64,000 nt of DNA from Tunturiibacter gelidiferens (GTDB taxonomy: Bacteria; Acidobacteriota; Terriglobia; Terriglobales; Acidobacteriaceae). Location: positions 434,001 through 498,000 of the forward strand of contig NZ_JACCCV010000001.1 in assembly GCF_013410115.1 (NCBI RefSeq), read 5' to 3'. Below the pieces are notes generated by a model. That model was not told where the DNA came from. It did not search any database and worked only from the letters and a program-made list of their open reading frames with translations. This document shows, piece after piece, positions 8,300 through 16,718 of the stretch (within the stretch, counting starts at the first letter, position 1; each line of letters starts with the position of its first letter). The position numbers and the translations under genes are program-made.

Positions 8300-8889
8300 C
8301 CTTCAATCGTACCCTCCAGATGCGTTCCGTCTTCAGCCATCGATCACCGATGCGATCGAAGAGAAAACGCCAGCCGCACCTTTCGCCTTTTCTCATGCAG
8401 GATCAAGGTTGTGTTTTCGGCCCGGAGCTACACGCGAGGAGCGCATGCTGCTGTTCTTGCTTTTCTCCCGTTGACCTTAGCTCACAGCCAAAAAGCTCTC
8501 TCTGTGATCCGTATCTCCATGCAACAAAACCTCTAGTTCCCACAAATCCGCAATTCTTTGCACGGACTCTCACTTTCACTCAAATAAATGCTTCCTTTTC
8601 AACAGCGATAGTTGGAGCCGCAATTGCAACTAGCTTCGCGTCAGCCAACAAGCTCCACTATCTGGAAAGCTTTCTTGGCGAACGCTCGATAGACACTACC
8701 GCAAACCAGACGGTTATGTCTCCGGTTCGGTTTTTAGGCCCCTTCTAAAAAAAATCAATTCTGTCTCCGCTTATGCTGTCGTTCCTCCGACGCCATTCGC
8801 CTGAGAACCTGCGGTCTTTTTCTCCCATCGCAGGGCAAGCGAAGGCTCGGGATTCGTTTACTCTTTACAACCAGCTCTGGAGGTGGTTC
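8300..8889 (+). other. 590-base region before the PEP-CTERM gene
   Basis: No convincing gene is present. Short frames at 8290-8748 and 8241-8474 have arginine/serine-rich, low-quality translations and no family resemblance. The region is less GC-rich than the flanking genes and holds a sigma54-like site at 8612-8628. A long untranslated leader for the PEP-CTERM gene is likely. Confidence 0.4.
8612..8628 (+). promoter_or_regulatory. Candidate sigma54 (-24/-12) promoter
   Basis: The segment TTGGAGCCGCAATTGCA matches the GG (8614-8615) and GC (8626-8627) pairs at the correct 10-base separation and has TTGCA at -12. The -24 box is imperfect (TGGAGCC against TGGCACG). PEP-CTERM genes in other bacteria are known to be controlled by the PrsK/PrsR-RpoN system, which makes the location meaningful. 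The start codon is about 260 bases away. Confidence 0.35.
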
Positions 8890-9741
8890 TTGAAAAAATT
8901 ACTTGTTTTAGCCTGCCTGTTCGCCGCCGCGACCTCTTCAGCTCTCGCGGACGACTTCATCTACGGGGACAACGCCGACAACGGCGCCCCATACGTCTTC
9001 CAAATCGACAAGACCACTGGGGCCGTCACCAACACCTACACCGGACTCAGCGGCTTCAACGGTCGCGGTGTCGTGGTCGTCGGGACCACAATGTATTACA
9101 CCTCGGCTACCACCAACGCCGTCTACTCCTACAATCTCACCACAAAAACAGATAACGGACCTTTGTTTACAGTCGCTGGCTCGAGAGCTCTTTCGACGAT
9201 TGCCTACGACGGTACAAACTTCTGGGTCGGCGACTATAGCGGCACCAACCATGCCTACCTGTACAGCCCTACCGGAACGCTGCTGAAGACGGTGTCGCTC
9301 GCAGACTGCACTGGGTACTGCGACGGTCTCGAGTACTTCGTGATGAACGGTAAAGGATATCTTTTATCGAACGAGGCAGATGGCAGCGTAGATAACTACG
9401 ACCTCTACGACACCAACGGCAACCTCATTCAGGCGGACTACATCAACGCAGCGGCTCACTCCGGCGGTACAACCGGAATCGCGTTTGATGGAACCGACTT
9501 CTTCACCTCAAACATCTTTCAGGGCTCCCTCAATGAATGGACCGAAAGCGGCACCTTCATCAAAACCATCTCCCTAACCGGCGCAACCAGCAGCAATCCT
9601 TTCCTCATCGAGGACCTGTCTGCTGACTACTCCCAGGTACTTGGACCGCCTCCTGCCGTTCCGGAACCCAGCACGTTCGCTCTCTTTGGGACCGGGCTGC
9701 TCGGGCTGGCGGGGATCGTTCGTCGCAAGCTCTCCGTTTAG
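8890..9741 (+). CDS. PEP-CTERM sorted secreted protein
   Basis: The C-terminus VPEPSTFALFGTGLLGLAG followed by VRRK is a complete PEP-CTERM sorting signal: PEP motif, membrane helix, basic tail. Such proteins are processed by an exosortase (not in the window) and displayed outside the cell, often with exopolysaccharide. I choose TTG 8890 as the start: GGAGGTGG (8879-8886) is just upstream and the product then opens with a clean signal peptide (MKKLLVLACLFAAATSSALA), giving 283 residues. A longer frame from 8773 would bury the signal peptide. The body (residues 20-250) looks like a beta-propeller-type repeat (YDGTNFWVGDY, FDGTDFFTSNIF), but I cannot assign a function. Confidence 0.85.
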   Translation: MKKLLVLACLFAAATSSALADDFIYGDNADNGAPYVFQIDKTTGAVTNTYTGLSGFNGRGVVVVGTTMYYTSATTNAVYSYNLTTKTDNGPLFTVAGSRALSTIAYDGTNFWVGDYSGTNHAYLYSPTGTLLKTVSLADCTGYCDGLEYFVMNGKGYLLSNEADGSVDNYDLYDTNGNLIQADYINAAAHSGGTTGIAFDGTDFFTSNIFQGSLNEWTESGTFIKTISLTGATSSNPFLIEDLSADYSQVLGPPPAVPEPSTFALFGTGLLGLAGIVRRKLSV

Positions 9742-9810
9742 TCCAGGTCGCAATACGCAGTCGACCGGGATCGCTCCGTGTCGAATCAAGAACGAATGAC
9801 TCTCAACACG

Positions 9811-9845
9811 CGCCAGTCGCCTTCAGGTGGCTGGCGCTTCTTTTC
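9811..9845 (+). terminator. Rho-independent terminator of the PEP-CTERM gene
   Basis: A 12-base stem, CGCCAGTCGCCT (9811-9822) with AGGTGGCTGGCG (9825-9836), has a two-base gap in the loop and two G-U pairs. It is followed by CTTCTTTTC. It lies 70 bases after the stop codon. Confidence 0.7.
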
Positions 9846-9982
9846 GCGACTCGCCGGGGCAGGCTTCCCCGAAACGAGTTCAGACAGTCCGCTCTCTCCC
9901 CTACGTTCCCGCCGCTAAGTCGGTCGGAGTACCGCATCGCAAAAAAGATTTGAAAAGTTGGCATGTTTTTCACTCCTCAAAA

Positions 9983-10100
9983 ACGTGGTCTTACTTCACC
10001 ACGTTTACCACGCAATTCACCACGCTCACACCATCAAAACACCACGTTCTGCACCACGCTTTTCGCAAAAAACCCCCGAAAAGCACCACGATCACCACAC
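9983..10100 (-). repeat. ACCACG array, about 11-base period
   Basis: The + strand carries ACCACG (once ACCATC) at intervals of about 9-12 bases: near 9998, 10007, 10019, 10030, 10041 and 10053, with further CACCACG and CACCACA at 10084 and 10094 and an inverted ACGTGGT at 9983. In reverse complement it is GTGGT-rich and includes GGGGGTTTTTTGCGAAAAG. A related array lies at 31547-31636. It immediately precedes mnmE, so it may be in that gene's control region. Nothing else is seen in 9846-10136. Confidence 0.6.
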
Positions 10101-10136
10101 AGGATTTTTTCTTCCCGCTAACATGGAAAAATCCCG

Positions 10137-11510
10137 GTGAGCGACTCCAACTCCAGCTTCCACTCCGAAGACACCATCGCAGCCATCTCCACCCCGTCCG
10201 GCCGCGGCGGCATCGGTATCGTCCGTCTCTCCGGCCCCGCTGCCCGCACCATCGCCGAACCCCTCCTGAAACTTCGCCATCCCTTGGTCCCCGCCCAGGC
10301 CCGCTTCGCTGAAATCCTTGATTCCACAGGCGAAGTTCTCGATGAAGCTGTAGTCACCTACTTCCAATCCCCCCACTCCTACACCTCCGAGGACATTGTA
10401 GAGATCTCCGCCCACGGATCGCCCGTCCTCCTCCATCACCTCCTCCGCCAATGCCTCGCCGCCGGCGCCCGTCTCGCCGAACCCGGTGAGTTCACCCAGC
10501 GAGCCTTCCTCTCCGGCCGCCTCGACCTTACCCAGGCCGAAGCCGTCCACGACCTGATCGAATCCACCACCCTCCATCAGGCCCGCATCGCCGCTCAGCA
10601 GCTTGGGGGCTCGCTCTCACGTCAAATCACCCCAATAAAACAACAACTTATAAGCCTCATCGCCGCGCTCGAAGCTGGCATCGACTTCGCTGAAGACGAC
10701 ATCGACCTCCTCGCGCAAGATCAAATCTCCTCCCAAATCACAGCAATCGAAGCCCCCCTCACCGCACTGGAGCACTCCTTTGACTACGGCCGCATCGTCC
10801 GCGACGGCTTTACCATGGCCATAGTTGGCCGCCCTAACGTCGGTAAATCCTCTCTTTTCAATCGCCTGGTCGAACGCGACCGCGCCATCGTCACATCGAC
10901 TCCCGGTACGACACGCGACCTGGTCACCGAACGCGTATCACTGGAAGGCATTCCCCTCGAACTCATCGACACCGCAGGTCTGCGCGTTTCTGCCGACGAA
11001 GCCGAATCAATAGGGATCGCCAAATCCCGCGAAGCTATGTCCGAAGCCGATGTAGTACTCCTGGTCCTGGATGCCACTGCACTACCGCATGAAGAAGACG
11101 CGGCAGCAGTAGCCACCCTGACTGGCCGCCCCTTCCTCATTGTTATCAACAAGCAAGATCTTGAACACCTGGAATCGAACATCCTGAAACCTACTCTTCA
11201 AACGATTGAAACGTCTGCTCTCACCGGATCGGGTATCTCTGAGTTACGTCGAGCCATCCTGTCGCTGGTCACGAAGGAAATCCCAAACGTTGAGACCGCG
11301 GTTCTCACCAACCACCGCCAACAGCGGTCGGTATCGGACGCATTGGCGGCTCTCAATCGAGCGAGGCAAGCGGCGACCGCGATCATCCCTCATGAAATGA
11401 TCCTTCTTGACCTCTACGAAGGTCTTCACGCGCTGGACGCTTTCACAGGCTCTACGACGACCGACGACATCCTAAACCTTATCTTCAGTAAGTTCTGCAT
11501 CGGAAAATAA
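10137..11510 (+). CDS. mnmE: tRNA uridine-34 modification GTPase MnmE
   Basis: With MnmG this GTPase installs the 5-carboxymethylaminomethyl (or aminomethyl) group on wobble U34 of certain tRNAs. The 457-residue product has the N-terminal folate-binding domain (DTIAAISTPSGRGGIGIVRLSG at residues 13-34), a helical domain, an inserted G domain with P-loop GRPNVGKSS at about residue 230, DTAGLR and NKQD, and the diagnostic C-terminal CIGK. The start is GTG 10137; it overlaps the stop of a five-codon frame (ATG 10123 to TGA 10140) in a GTGA junction, so coupled initiation is possible. No strong ribosome site is visible. Its partner mnmG is at 28.6 kb. Confidence 0.97.
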   Translation: MSDSNSSFHSEDTIAAISTPSGRGGIGIVRLSGPAARTIAEPLLKLRHPLVPAQARFAEILDSTGEVLDEAVVTYFQSPHSYTSEDIVEISAHGSPVLLHHLLRQCLAAGARLAEPGEFTQRAFLSGRLDLTQAEAVHDLIESTTLHQARIAAQQLGGSLSRQITPIKQQLISLIAALEAGIDFAEDDIDLLAQDQISSQITAIEAPLTALEHSFDYGRIVRDGFTMAIVGRPNVGKSSLFNRLVERDRAIVTSTPGTTRDLVTERVSLEGIPLELIDTAGLRVSADEAESIGIAKSREAMSEADVVLLVLDATALPHEEDAAAVATLTGRPFLIVINKQDLEHLESNILKPTLQTIETSALTGSGISELRRAILSLVTKEIPNVETAVLTNHRQQRSVSDALAALNRARQAATAIIPHEMILLDLYEGLHALDAFTGSTTTDDILNLIFSKFCIGK

Positions 11511-11609
11511 CATTGCCTACAAAAGCAGTTCTGTCGGTGATACCTGAAACAACGTTCCCTGTATCCGCGCCAACAGAAGAAAGTATTGAATCCGCGAGAA
11601 CGATGATGG

Positions 11610-12917
11610 CTAGTCGACGCTCGTCAGCGGCAGCGGGTCACTCTTGACCGAAATCCTTATGGGTCGCTTATAGGAGGACGATGATTCTTTTTGTCTGCTC
11701 GCTAATTCGCCCCAGCATACCCGATTGCGACCCAGCTCCTTTGCCTGATAGAGCGCCTTATCGGCCGCATCCAGAAGGTCCTCCTTACAGTTGACGTCGC
11801 TCGGGTAGCAGGACGCTCCGCCGCAACTTACCGTTGAAAGCCTGGGATGGCTGCCGGGCTCGGGTAGTGCTGGAGATCCAGCCACCTCGACGAGCTTGCG
11901 GATGCGTTCGGCGACGATCATGGCTCCTTCCTGTGTTGTGCCGGGAAGTAGAACCACGAACTCTTCACCACCGAATCTCGCCGCGAAGTCGTCCTTGCAG
12001 CGCAGACCTTGCAACAACAGAGAAGCAACTCGGACCAGTACTCGGTCGCCGTACAGATGGCCGCGAGTGTCATTTGTGAGCTTGAAGTGATCGATGTCGA
12101 TCACGATGGCGGATAAGCAGGAGCCGGAGTCAATAGATTCGCTCCACAGTTTGGCAAACTGCAACTCGTAAGCATGCCGATTGGCGAGTCCAGTCAGGCT
12201 ATCGATGCAGGAAATTCTTTGCAGTTCGACATTCAGGAAGGAAAGCTCTTTGCTTTGTATCTCGCTGCGCAGCCGCATCAGGAAGCCCAATCGTTCTTCT
12301 CGCCCGATGCTGTAATTCGCAATTGCGGTCATCGAAATGGCGCAGACCGCCAAAGTGATTCCGAGGAGCTTTTCCGACGAGTTCAGGAAATGGTCGTGTT
12401 GAATGAAGACGAGGTCGCTGGCGAGCAAAATGGCCGACGCGCTGAGAGCGTAAAAGAACTGGAGCCGCATCACGACGTTGACAAAAATGACCGCTACAAT
12501 CAGGCCTACTTGAGCGTACGCGGAAGAGGCTGCATTTTTATTACTCTCGATGTAGAGGTGCGTTATTCCTATAAAGCAGCTGGCGCCGGCGATGCTTACT
12601 TCGCGATAGATCTTGTTTGGACTCCAGCGCATGCTGAGATTAATCAGCAGGGCCAGGGGCGTGACAACGCACAGTCGGATTTGTAACGGGAGCCAGGAGT
12701 TGCTGCTGTTTTGGAGAAAGTGGTCGACGAGGAGATAGATATTGAACAGACCAATCGCTACCAGACCTTCCAGCCAGAGACGCTCGGATCGTCGAGCGAG
12801 TGTTGACTGCTCGAAGGCGTTCTCAAGAGGCCGTGGCAACGCTAGTCGCTGAAACCCTCTTCGTGAAAGCCGCTCGATCTGCTGAATCGCGAGCTCGTGA
12901 ATGGAAGTGCTCGGCAT
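11610..12917 (-). CDS. Membrane diguanylate cyclase (GGDEF)
   Basis: The protein (435 residues) has about six membrane segments between residues 55 and 215 and a C-terminal GGDEF domain (about residues 245-410) that makes cyclic di-GMP from two GTP. The active site is RFGGEEF, with FKLTNDTRGHLYGD upstream. The inhibitory I-site is degenerate: the register holding the RxxD arginine reads CKDD, with the arginine displaced by one. I start at ATG 12917 because AAGGGAAGAGG is well placed and upstream codons (to 13073) show no signal or family resemblance. The signal sensed by the membrane part is unknown. It lies downstream of panC on the same strand. Confidence 0.85.
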   Translation of the reverse strand: MPSTSIHELAIQQIERLSRRGFQRLALPRPLENAFEQSTLARRSERLWLEGLVAIGLFNIYLLVDHFLQNSSNSWLPLQIRLCVVTPLALLINLSMRWSPNKIYREVSIAGASCFIGITHLYIESNKNAASSAYAQVGLIVAVIFVNVVMRLQFFYALSASAILLASDLVFIQHDHFLNSSEKLLGITLAVCAISMTAIANYSIGREERLGFLMRLRSEIQSKELSFLNVELQRISCIDSLTGLANRHAYELQFAKLWSESIDSGSCLSAIVIDIDHFKLTNDTRGHLYGDRVLVRVASLLLQGLRCKDDFAARFGGEEFVVLLPGTTQEGAMIVAERIRKLVEVAGSPALPEPGSHPRLSTVSCGGASCYPSDVNCKEDLLDAADKALYQAKELGRNRVCWGELASRQKESSSSYKRPIRISVKSDPLPLTSVD

Positions 12918-13130
12918 CTGAAGTTGCCTCTTCCCTTGCAGTCTGTCTTGCATCCTTTGCCGGTGTCCTGTCCTACGCAGCCGGCAGTTCAAGGACAAGT
13001 CGTCACTAAGATGGCGCTCCCTGAATGTTACTAAAGCGGGAACCCAATACGCGCATATTTGCAAGGGTTGCATGGTACTTCCGTGTCATTTGCGGAGCTC
13101 GCTCTGGCGCTATCGACCCGTTTGTCGGTT

Positions 13131-13976
13131 TCACGCGACGAGGAAGTTGTCGATCAGACGCGTTCGCCCAACATACGCTGCTACTGCGATCAGGACGTCT
13201 CTCTCTGCAGATGCGACGGGAAGGAGGGATCGGGCGTCGACGATGGCAAGGTAGTCAACCCGTATGCCCTTCGCAGTCTCCAGGGTGTTTCTCCCGATTT
13301 GCAAGAGCGTCGAACTGCGGCGTTCGCCGCTTGCGATGCTCTGCTCGATCTTAGTAAGCGATCGATGCAGAACCAGTGCCTGTTCGCGCTCCGGAATGCT
13401 AAGGTATTTATTTCTGCTGCTCAGAGCAAGGCCATCAGCATCTCGCACGATCGCACAACTCACCAGCTCAAGGTCGAAGTTCAGGTCCTGAATCATCTGT
13501 CGCAAAACGGCTAGCTGTGCGGCATCTTTCTGTCCGAAGTAGGCGCGGTGGGGGGCAACCACGTGAAATAACTTCGCTACCACGGTGGCTACTCCGGTGA
13601 AGTGACCTGGCCGGGAGGCTCCGTCTAACCGGTCGCCGATGCCGGGCACGGTGATGGTGGTTACAGCGCCGGTTGGGTACATCTCCGTGGCCTCGGGAGC
13701 GAATAGAACGGATACACCTTCGGCCTCGAGTTGCCTGCAATCTTGCTCGAAGGTTCGTGGATACTTGGCGAAGTCTTCTCCCGGACCGAACTGGAGGGGA
13801 TTGACGAAGATCGATGCGATTACAGTTTGGCACTCGGCTCCGGCTCGCTGGACCAGGGAGAGATGGCCTTTGTGAAGCGCGCCCATGGTTGGGACAAAGC
13901 CCAGCAATCCATCCTGCATCCGGAGTTTGCGACAGATGCTCTGCATCTCCGCAACACTCTTTACGATCTGCATCAA
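13131..13976 (-). CDS. panC: Pantothenate synthetase PanC
   Basis: PanC condenses D-pantoate with beta-alanine using ATP, the last step of pantothenate (vitamin B5) synthesis. The 281-residue product has the diagnostic FVPTMGALHKGHLSLV (HxGH nucleotide motif) at residues 28-43, NPLQFGPGEDFAKYPR at about residue 59, YFGQKDAAQLAVLRQM near 147 and SSRNKYLS near 185. The frame can start at TTG 13976 or at ATG 13973, which follow an AGGAG at a rather long distance. It is 132 bases downstream of panB and transcribed with it. The lower G+C and weak strand skew resemble the neighbouring cyclase more than panB. Confidence 0.96.
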   Translation of the reverse strand: MMQIVKSVAEMQSICRKLRMQDGLLGFVPTMGALHKGHLSLVQRAGAECQTVIASIFVNPLQFGPGEDFAKYPRTFEQDCRQLEAEGVSVLFAPEATEMYPTGAVTTITVPGIGDRLDGASRPGHFTGVATVVAKLFHVVAPHRAYFGQKDAAQLAVLRQMIQDLNFDLELVSCAIVRDADGLALSSRNKYLSIPEREQALVLHRSLTKIEQSIASGERRSSTLLQIGRNTLETAKGIRVDYLAIVDARSLLPVASAERDVLIAVAAYVGRTRLIDNFLVA

Positions 13977-14108
13977 ATGACGGCTCCTCTCGCCCGCGTC
14001 GCTGCGGGTTTATCTTTAGTTCTTCACTTCTTCAGCGCACCAACGTGTGCCACCATAGTCCGCTCGACGCGACTGAGAGTTTCTTTCCTGCTCGTTTCGA
14101 TTGTCCGG

Positions 14109-15023
14109 CTATCCCACCACTTCGATCGGTTCTGTCATCAATTCCCGGACCTCGCGGGAGAAGTGATAGCTCTCGGCGTCGGCGGGGAAGGTTCTGGCTT
14201 CGACGTCGTGCCGGTATTCTTCCAGTGCCTTGCGCATGACTCCTGCTACGTCGGCGTACCGTCTGACAAACTTCGCTGGAGGCGAGAAGGTCATGGTCAT
14301 CATGTCGTGGAGGACGAGGATCTGTCCGTCGCAGTCGGGGCCGGCGCCGATTCCGATGGTGGAGATGTGAAGCTCTTCGGTGATGATGCGGGCGAGCTCG
14401 CGGGGCACACCCTCGAGGACGATGGCGAAGCAGCCTGCCTCCTGGAGGGCGAGGGCGTCGGTGCGTAGTTCGTCGATCGCTTCCATGGTCTTGCCTTGTA
14501 CTTTGTAGCCTCCCATGCGATGGACGCTCTGGGGAGTGAGTCCGATGTGTCCCATGACCGGGATCTCGGCGGCTGTGATTCGCCGGATGAGTTCGGTGCG
14601 TTCGCGGCCACCTTCGAGCTTGACTGCTTCGGCTCCGGATTCCTTGATGAAGCGGATCGCGTTGGCAAGTCCTTCGCGGTCGTCGGTGTGGTAGCTGCCG
14701 AAGGGCATGTCGGCAACCAGCAGGGCGCGTTTTACGGCCCGCCGCACTCCGCGGGTGTAGAGAAGCATCTCGTCCATGGTGACGGCGAGGGTGTTTTCGT
14801 GGCCCTGCATGACCATGGCGAGCGAGTCTCCCACAAGGACGATGTCGAGGCCAGCCTCGTCGACGAGCCTGGCGCTGGCGTAGTCATAGGCCGTGATGGC
14901 GCTGATCGGCCGGCGTAGAAGTTTCTTTTCGAGGAGGGAGGGGACGGTTACTTTGGCGGGGGAATCGGCCTGTCGCCCACCCTGGGCTCCGGCTCGTTCC
15001 GTAGAGAACGTGGTCAAACTCAT
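14109..15023 (-). CDS. panB: 3-methyl-2-oxobutanoate hydroxymethyltransferase PanB
   Basis: PanB transfers a hydroxymethyl group from methylene-tetrahydrofolate to ketoisovalerate, giving ketopantoate. The protein shows ISAITAYDYASARLVDEAG, LVGDSLAMVMQGHENTLAVT, MPFGSYH, VKLEGG, MGHIGLTPQS and GIGAGPDCDGQILVLHD, all typical. The usual family length is about 265-290 residues; I start at ATG 15023 (304 residues) because GGAG precedes it at a good distance, and the upstream extension to 15089 is not family-like. Residues 1-40 (TERAGAQGGRQADSPAK) form an extra N-terminal tail. It heads a panB-panC unit. Confidence 0.96.
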   Translation of the reverse strand: MSLTTFSTERAGAQGGRQADSPAKVTVPSLLEKKLLRRPISAITAYDYASARLVDEAGLDIVLVGDSLAMVMQGHENTLAVTMDEMLLYTRGVRRAVKRALLVADMPFGSYHTDDREGLANAIRFIKESGAEAVKLEGGRERTELIRRITAAEIPVMGHIGLTPQSVHRMGGYKVQGKTMEAIDELRTDALALQEAGCFAIVLEGVPRELARIITEELHISTIGIGAGPDCDGQILVLHDMMTMTFSPPAKFVRRYADVAGVMRKALEEYRHDVEARTFPADAESYHFSREVRELMTEPIEVVG

Positions 15024-15490
15024 TGCAAATCTCCAGTGCAGCTCCGCCGCGTGTCGTCCTTGGTGAGGATGACTTTGGCTGGATACCACCTGTCCCAGCA
15101 GGTACCTGGGTCCGGGTTAAAACTTACGCGTCTTGTGGTCCTAATGGCAAGGGGTTGAAGGTTCGCTGCCCTGTCCTCGCAAGGTACACCCCCCCATATT
15201 ACCCGCGTGTAACCTTTTTATTATCATAAGCTTACGGGAGAGTATCTCTCGCAAATATGTCATTCTAAACGAGTTACCCGCAGATACCTAGAAACAAAGG
15301 GTTAGAGTGTTTTCGGCACTTGTGGGGCTTCAGACCATCTCACACAATCTGACTGTTTCAATTGTAACGGTTTAGATGAAACTAATGCGCACAGTGCAAG
15401 CCATTGATTGCAATGGGTTTGATGGCGACGGGGCCTTGACAGCTTTTTGGGATTGCAGTCGAAGAAGAAACAAGAGCACGCAAACGATAG
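15024..15490. other. Intergenic region before panB, no gene seen
   Basis: About 470 bases without a convincing coding frame. It contains an AT-rich stretch near 15205-15240 and presumably the panB promoter on the minus strand, but I cannot point to clear -35/-10 boxes. No DnaA boxes or tRNA were seen. Confidence 0.4.
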
Positions 15491-16303
15491 ATGCATCCCC
15501 TCAATTCAAGTACGATGCTGGGATGGCTTGGATTGATGCCCCCCAACCATCCCTTCGCGGGAATTGCCGAGAAAATAAAACGGGCCGACGAGAGAATCTT
15601 CAATCTCCAAAGTGAGATCGCGAACTTTTCAACAGCAGCAAATACCCAACTATTCCCGATCCAAATGCGAAGGAATGGCAAGAGGAGGTTGACTATCATC
15701 GCAATCTCACCATCCCGCTGCGTTTTAGCGTTCTGAGCGGAGAGATTGTCCACCACTTGCGATCCTGCCTTGATCACATCGTCTGGTATTTCTCCAGCAT
15801 TGAGTATCGGAGGGATCACGAGACAGCGATTCAGTTCCCGGTGCTCCAAAGATCTCCGACGACGTAAAACGAACTGGGCGGGTATCAAAGAAAAATAAAG
15901 GGAATTACCAACGCCAATGTTTTGAAGCTCATTGAGGACGTCCAGCCATACCAAAGAGGAAGCGACGCGGTCGATGATCCTATTTGCATCGTCCATGACA
16001 TGGACAGATTCGATAAGCACCGGGAACTGACGATTGCCATTAGCTGCGCCCGAATGGTCTTCTCTCCAGGTACGGGCGACGACGGTGTTCTCGCGCTCCG
16101 TAAGTACGGTAAGGGAGAGACGCTTTCCGATGCCGAACTGCGGCCGCAAACAAGGCAATCAAGAAGAATCTTGAGTCGCCCCGCAAATCGCGTTCGCCCA
16201 GTTCGGAAACAGGCAAACGCAGCCTGTCATCCCAGCGTTGGCGCAACTCATGCGTGCCGTTGCTGATGTCGTTGACTTGTTCGCATGTGAGGTCAAGGGA
16301 TAA
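15491..16303 (+). pseudogene. Decayed gene of an uncharacterised protein family
   Basis: A single ancestral coding sequence can be followed through three disruptions. It starts near 15491 (GLMPPNHPFAGIAEKIKRAD), changes frame at the TTTT run 15626-15629, and continues in the next frame with KEWQEEVDYHRNLTIPLRFS and VLSGEIVHHLRSCLDHIVWY. A premature TAA stands at 15865-15867, after which it reads on as LKLIEDVQPYQRG and VHDMDRFDKHRELTIA. It shifts again between about 16080 and 16190 and ends VIPALAQLMRAVADVVDLFA at TAA 16301. I do not know the family's function. Base composition lacks the strong G excess of its surroundings, which suggests transfer. Confidence 0.6.
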
Positions 16304-16320
16304 TTACCGAGGGTTATTTC

Positions 16321-16680
16321 CCTTTGGCAAGTTAAGGGTCAGAATGACAGGCGAGAGGCAATGGCAAAGCAGATCCCTGCGGAATGACAAGCAAAAAGAG
16401 TGACGGCTATGGCTGGAAGAACAACTGTAGCGTTGAGATGGTGGGTAAAAAGGGGCGAAAGGTTTGGCGGGACAGGCTTCGTTGGGATCCTTCGCTGCGC
16501 TCAGGATGACAGCACGAGCAGGCAACGGCAAATGCAGCGGCAACGACAACGGCAAAAGCAACGGCAAATGCGGGGTTTCTCTACTGCGCGTACCACGATG
16601 AGACTGTGGTCCGTTTCGGTCGAAATGACGATGTTCTTGGGTGAGAGACAGCAGATCCCTGCGGGATGACGCTCAGGATG
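16321..16680. repeat. Composite intergenic repeats: hairpins plus GGCAAC/GGCAAA hexamers
   Basis: This 360-base stretch between the decayed gene and obgE holds several modules. Two hairpins read ATCCCTGCGGAAT (16372-16384) and ATCCCTGCGGGAT (16655-16667). Near 16487-16508 lies GGATCCTTCGCTGCGCTCAGG-type sequence, the common hairpin repeat whose translation reads 'ILSAAKDP'. At 16518-16570 is a run of GGCAAC/GGCAAA hexamers. Near 16608-16632 is a remnant of the TTCGGTCGAGATGACGA repeat. No gene is supported; the short frames across it are translations of these repeats. Confidence 0.65.
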
Positions 16681-16718
16681 ACGGCGAGAACGGACAACAT
16701 TTCGGTTTGGAGCGAAGG

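Noticed and set aside
8800..8880. Cyclic di-GMP (GEMM) riboswitch in the PEP-CTERM leader
   Set aside because: GCAGGGCAAGCGAAGGCTCG superficially resembles GEMM words, but the paired regions and the conserved core cannot be drawn.
9742..15490. oriC with DnaA boxes at the skew switch
   Set aside because: I searched the intergenic stretches for TTATCCACA/TTGTCCACA and their complements and found no cluster. The closest near-match (TAATCCACA) is far away, at about 32530.
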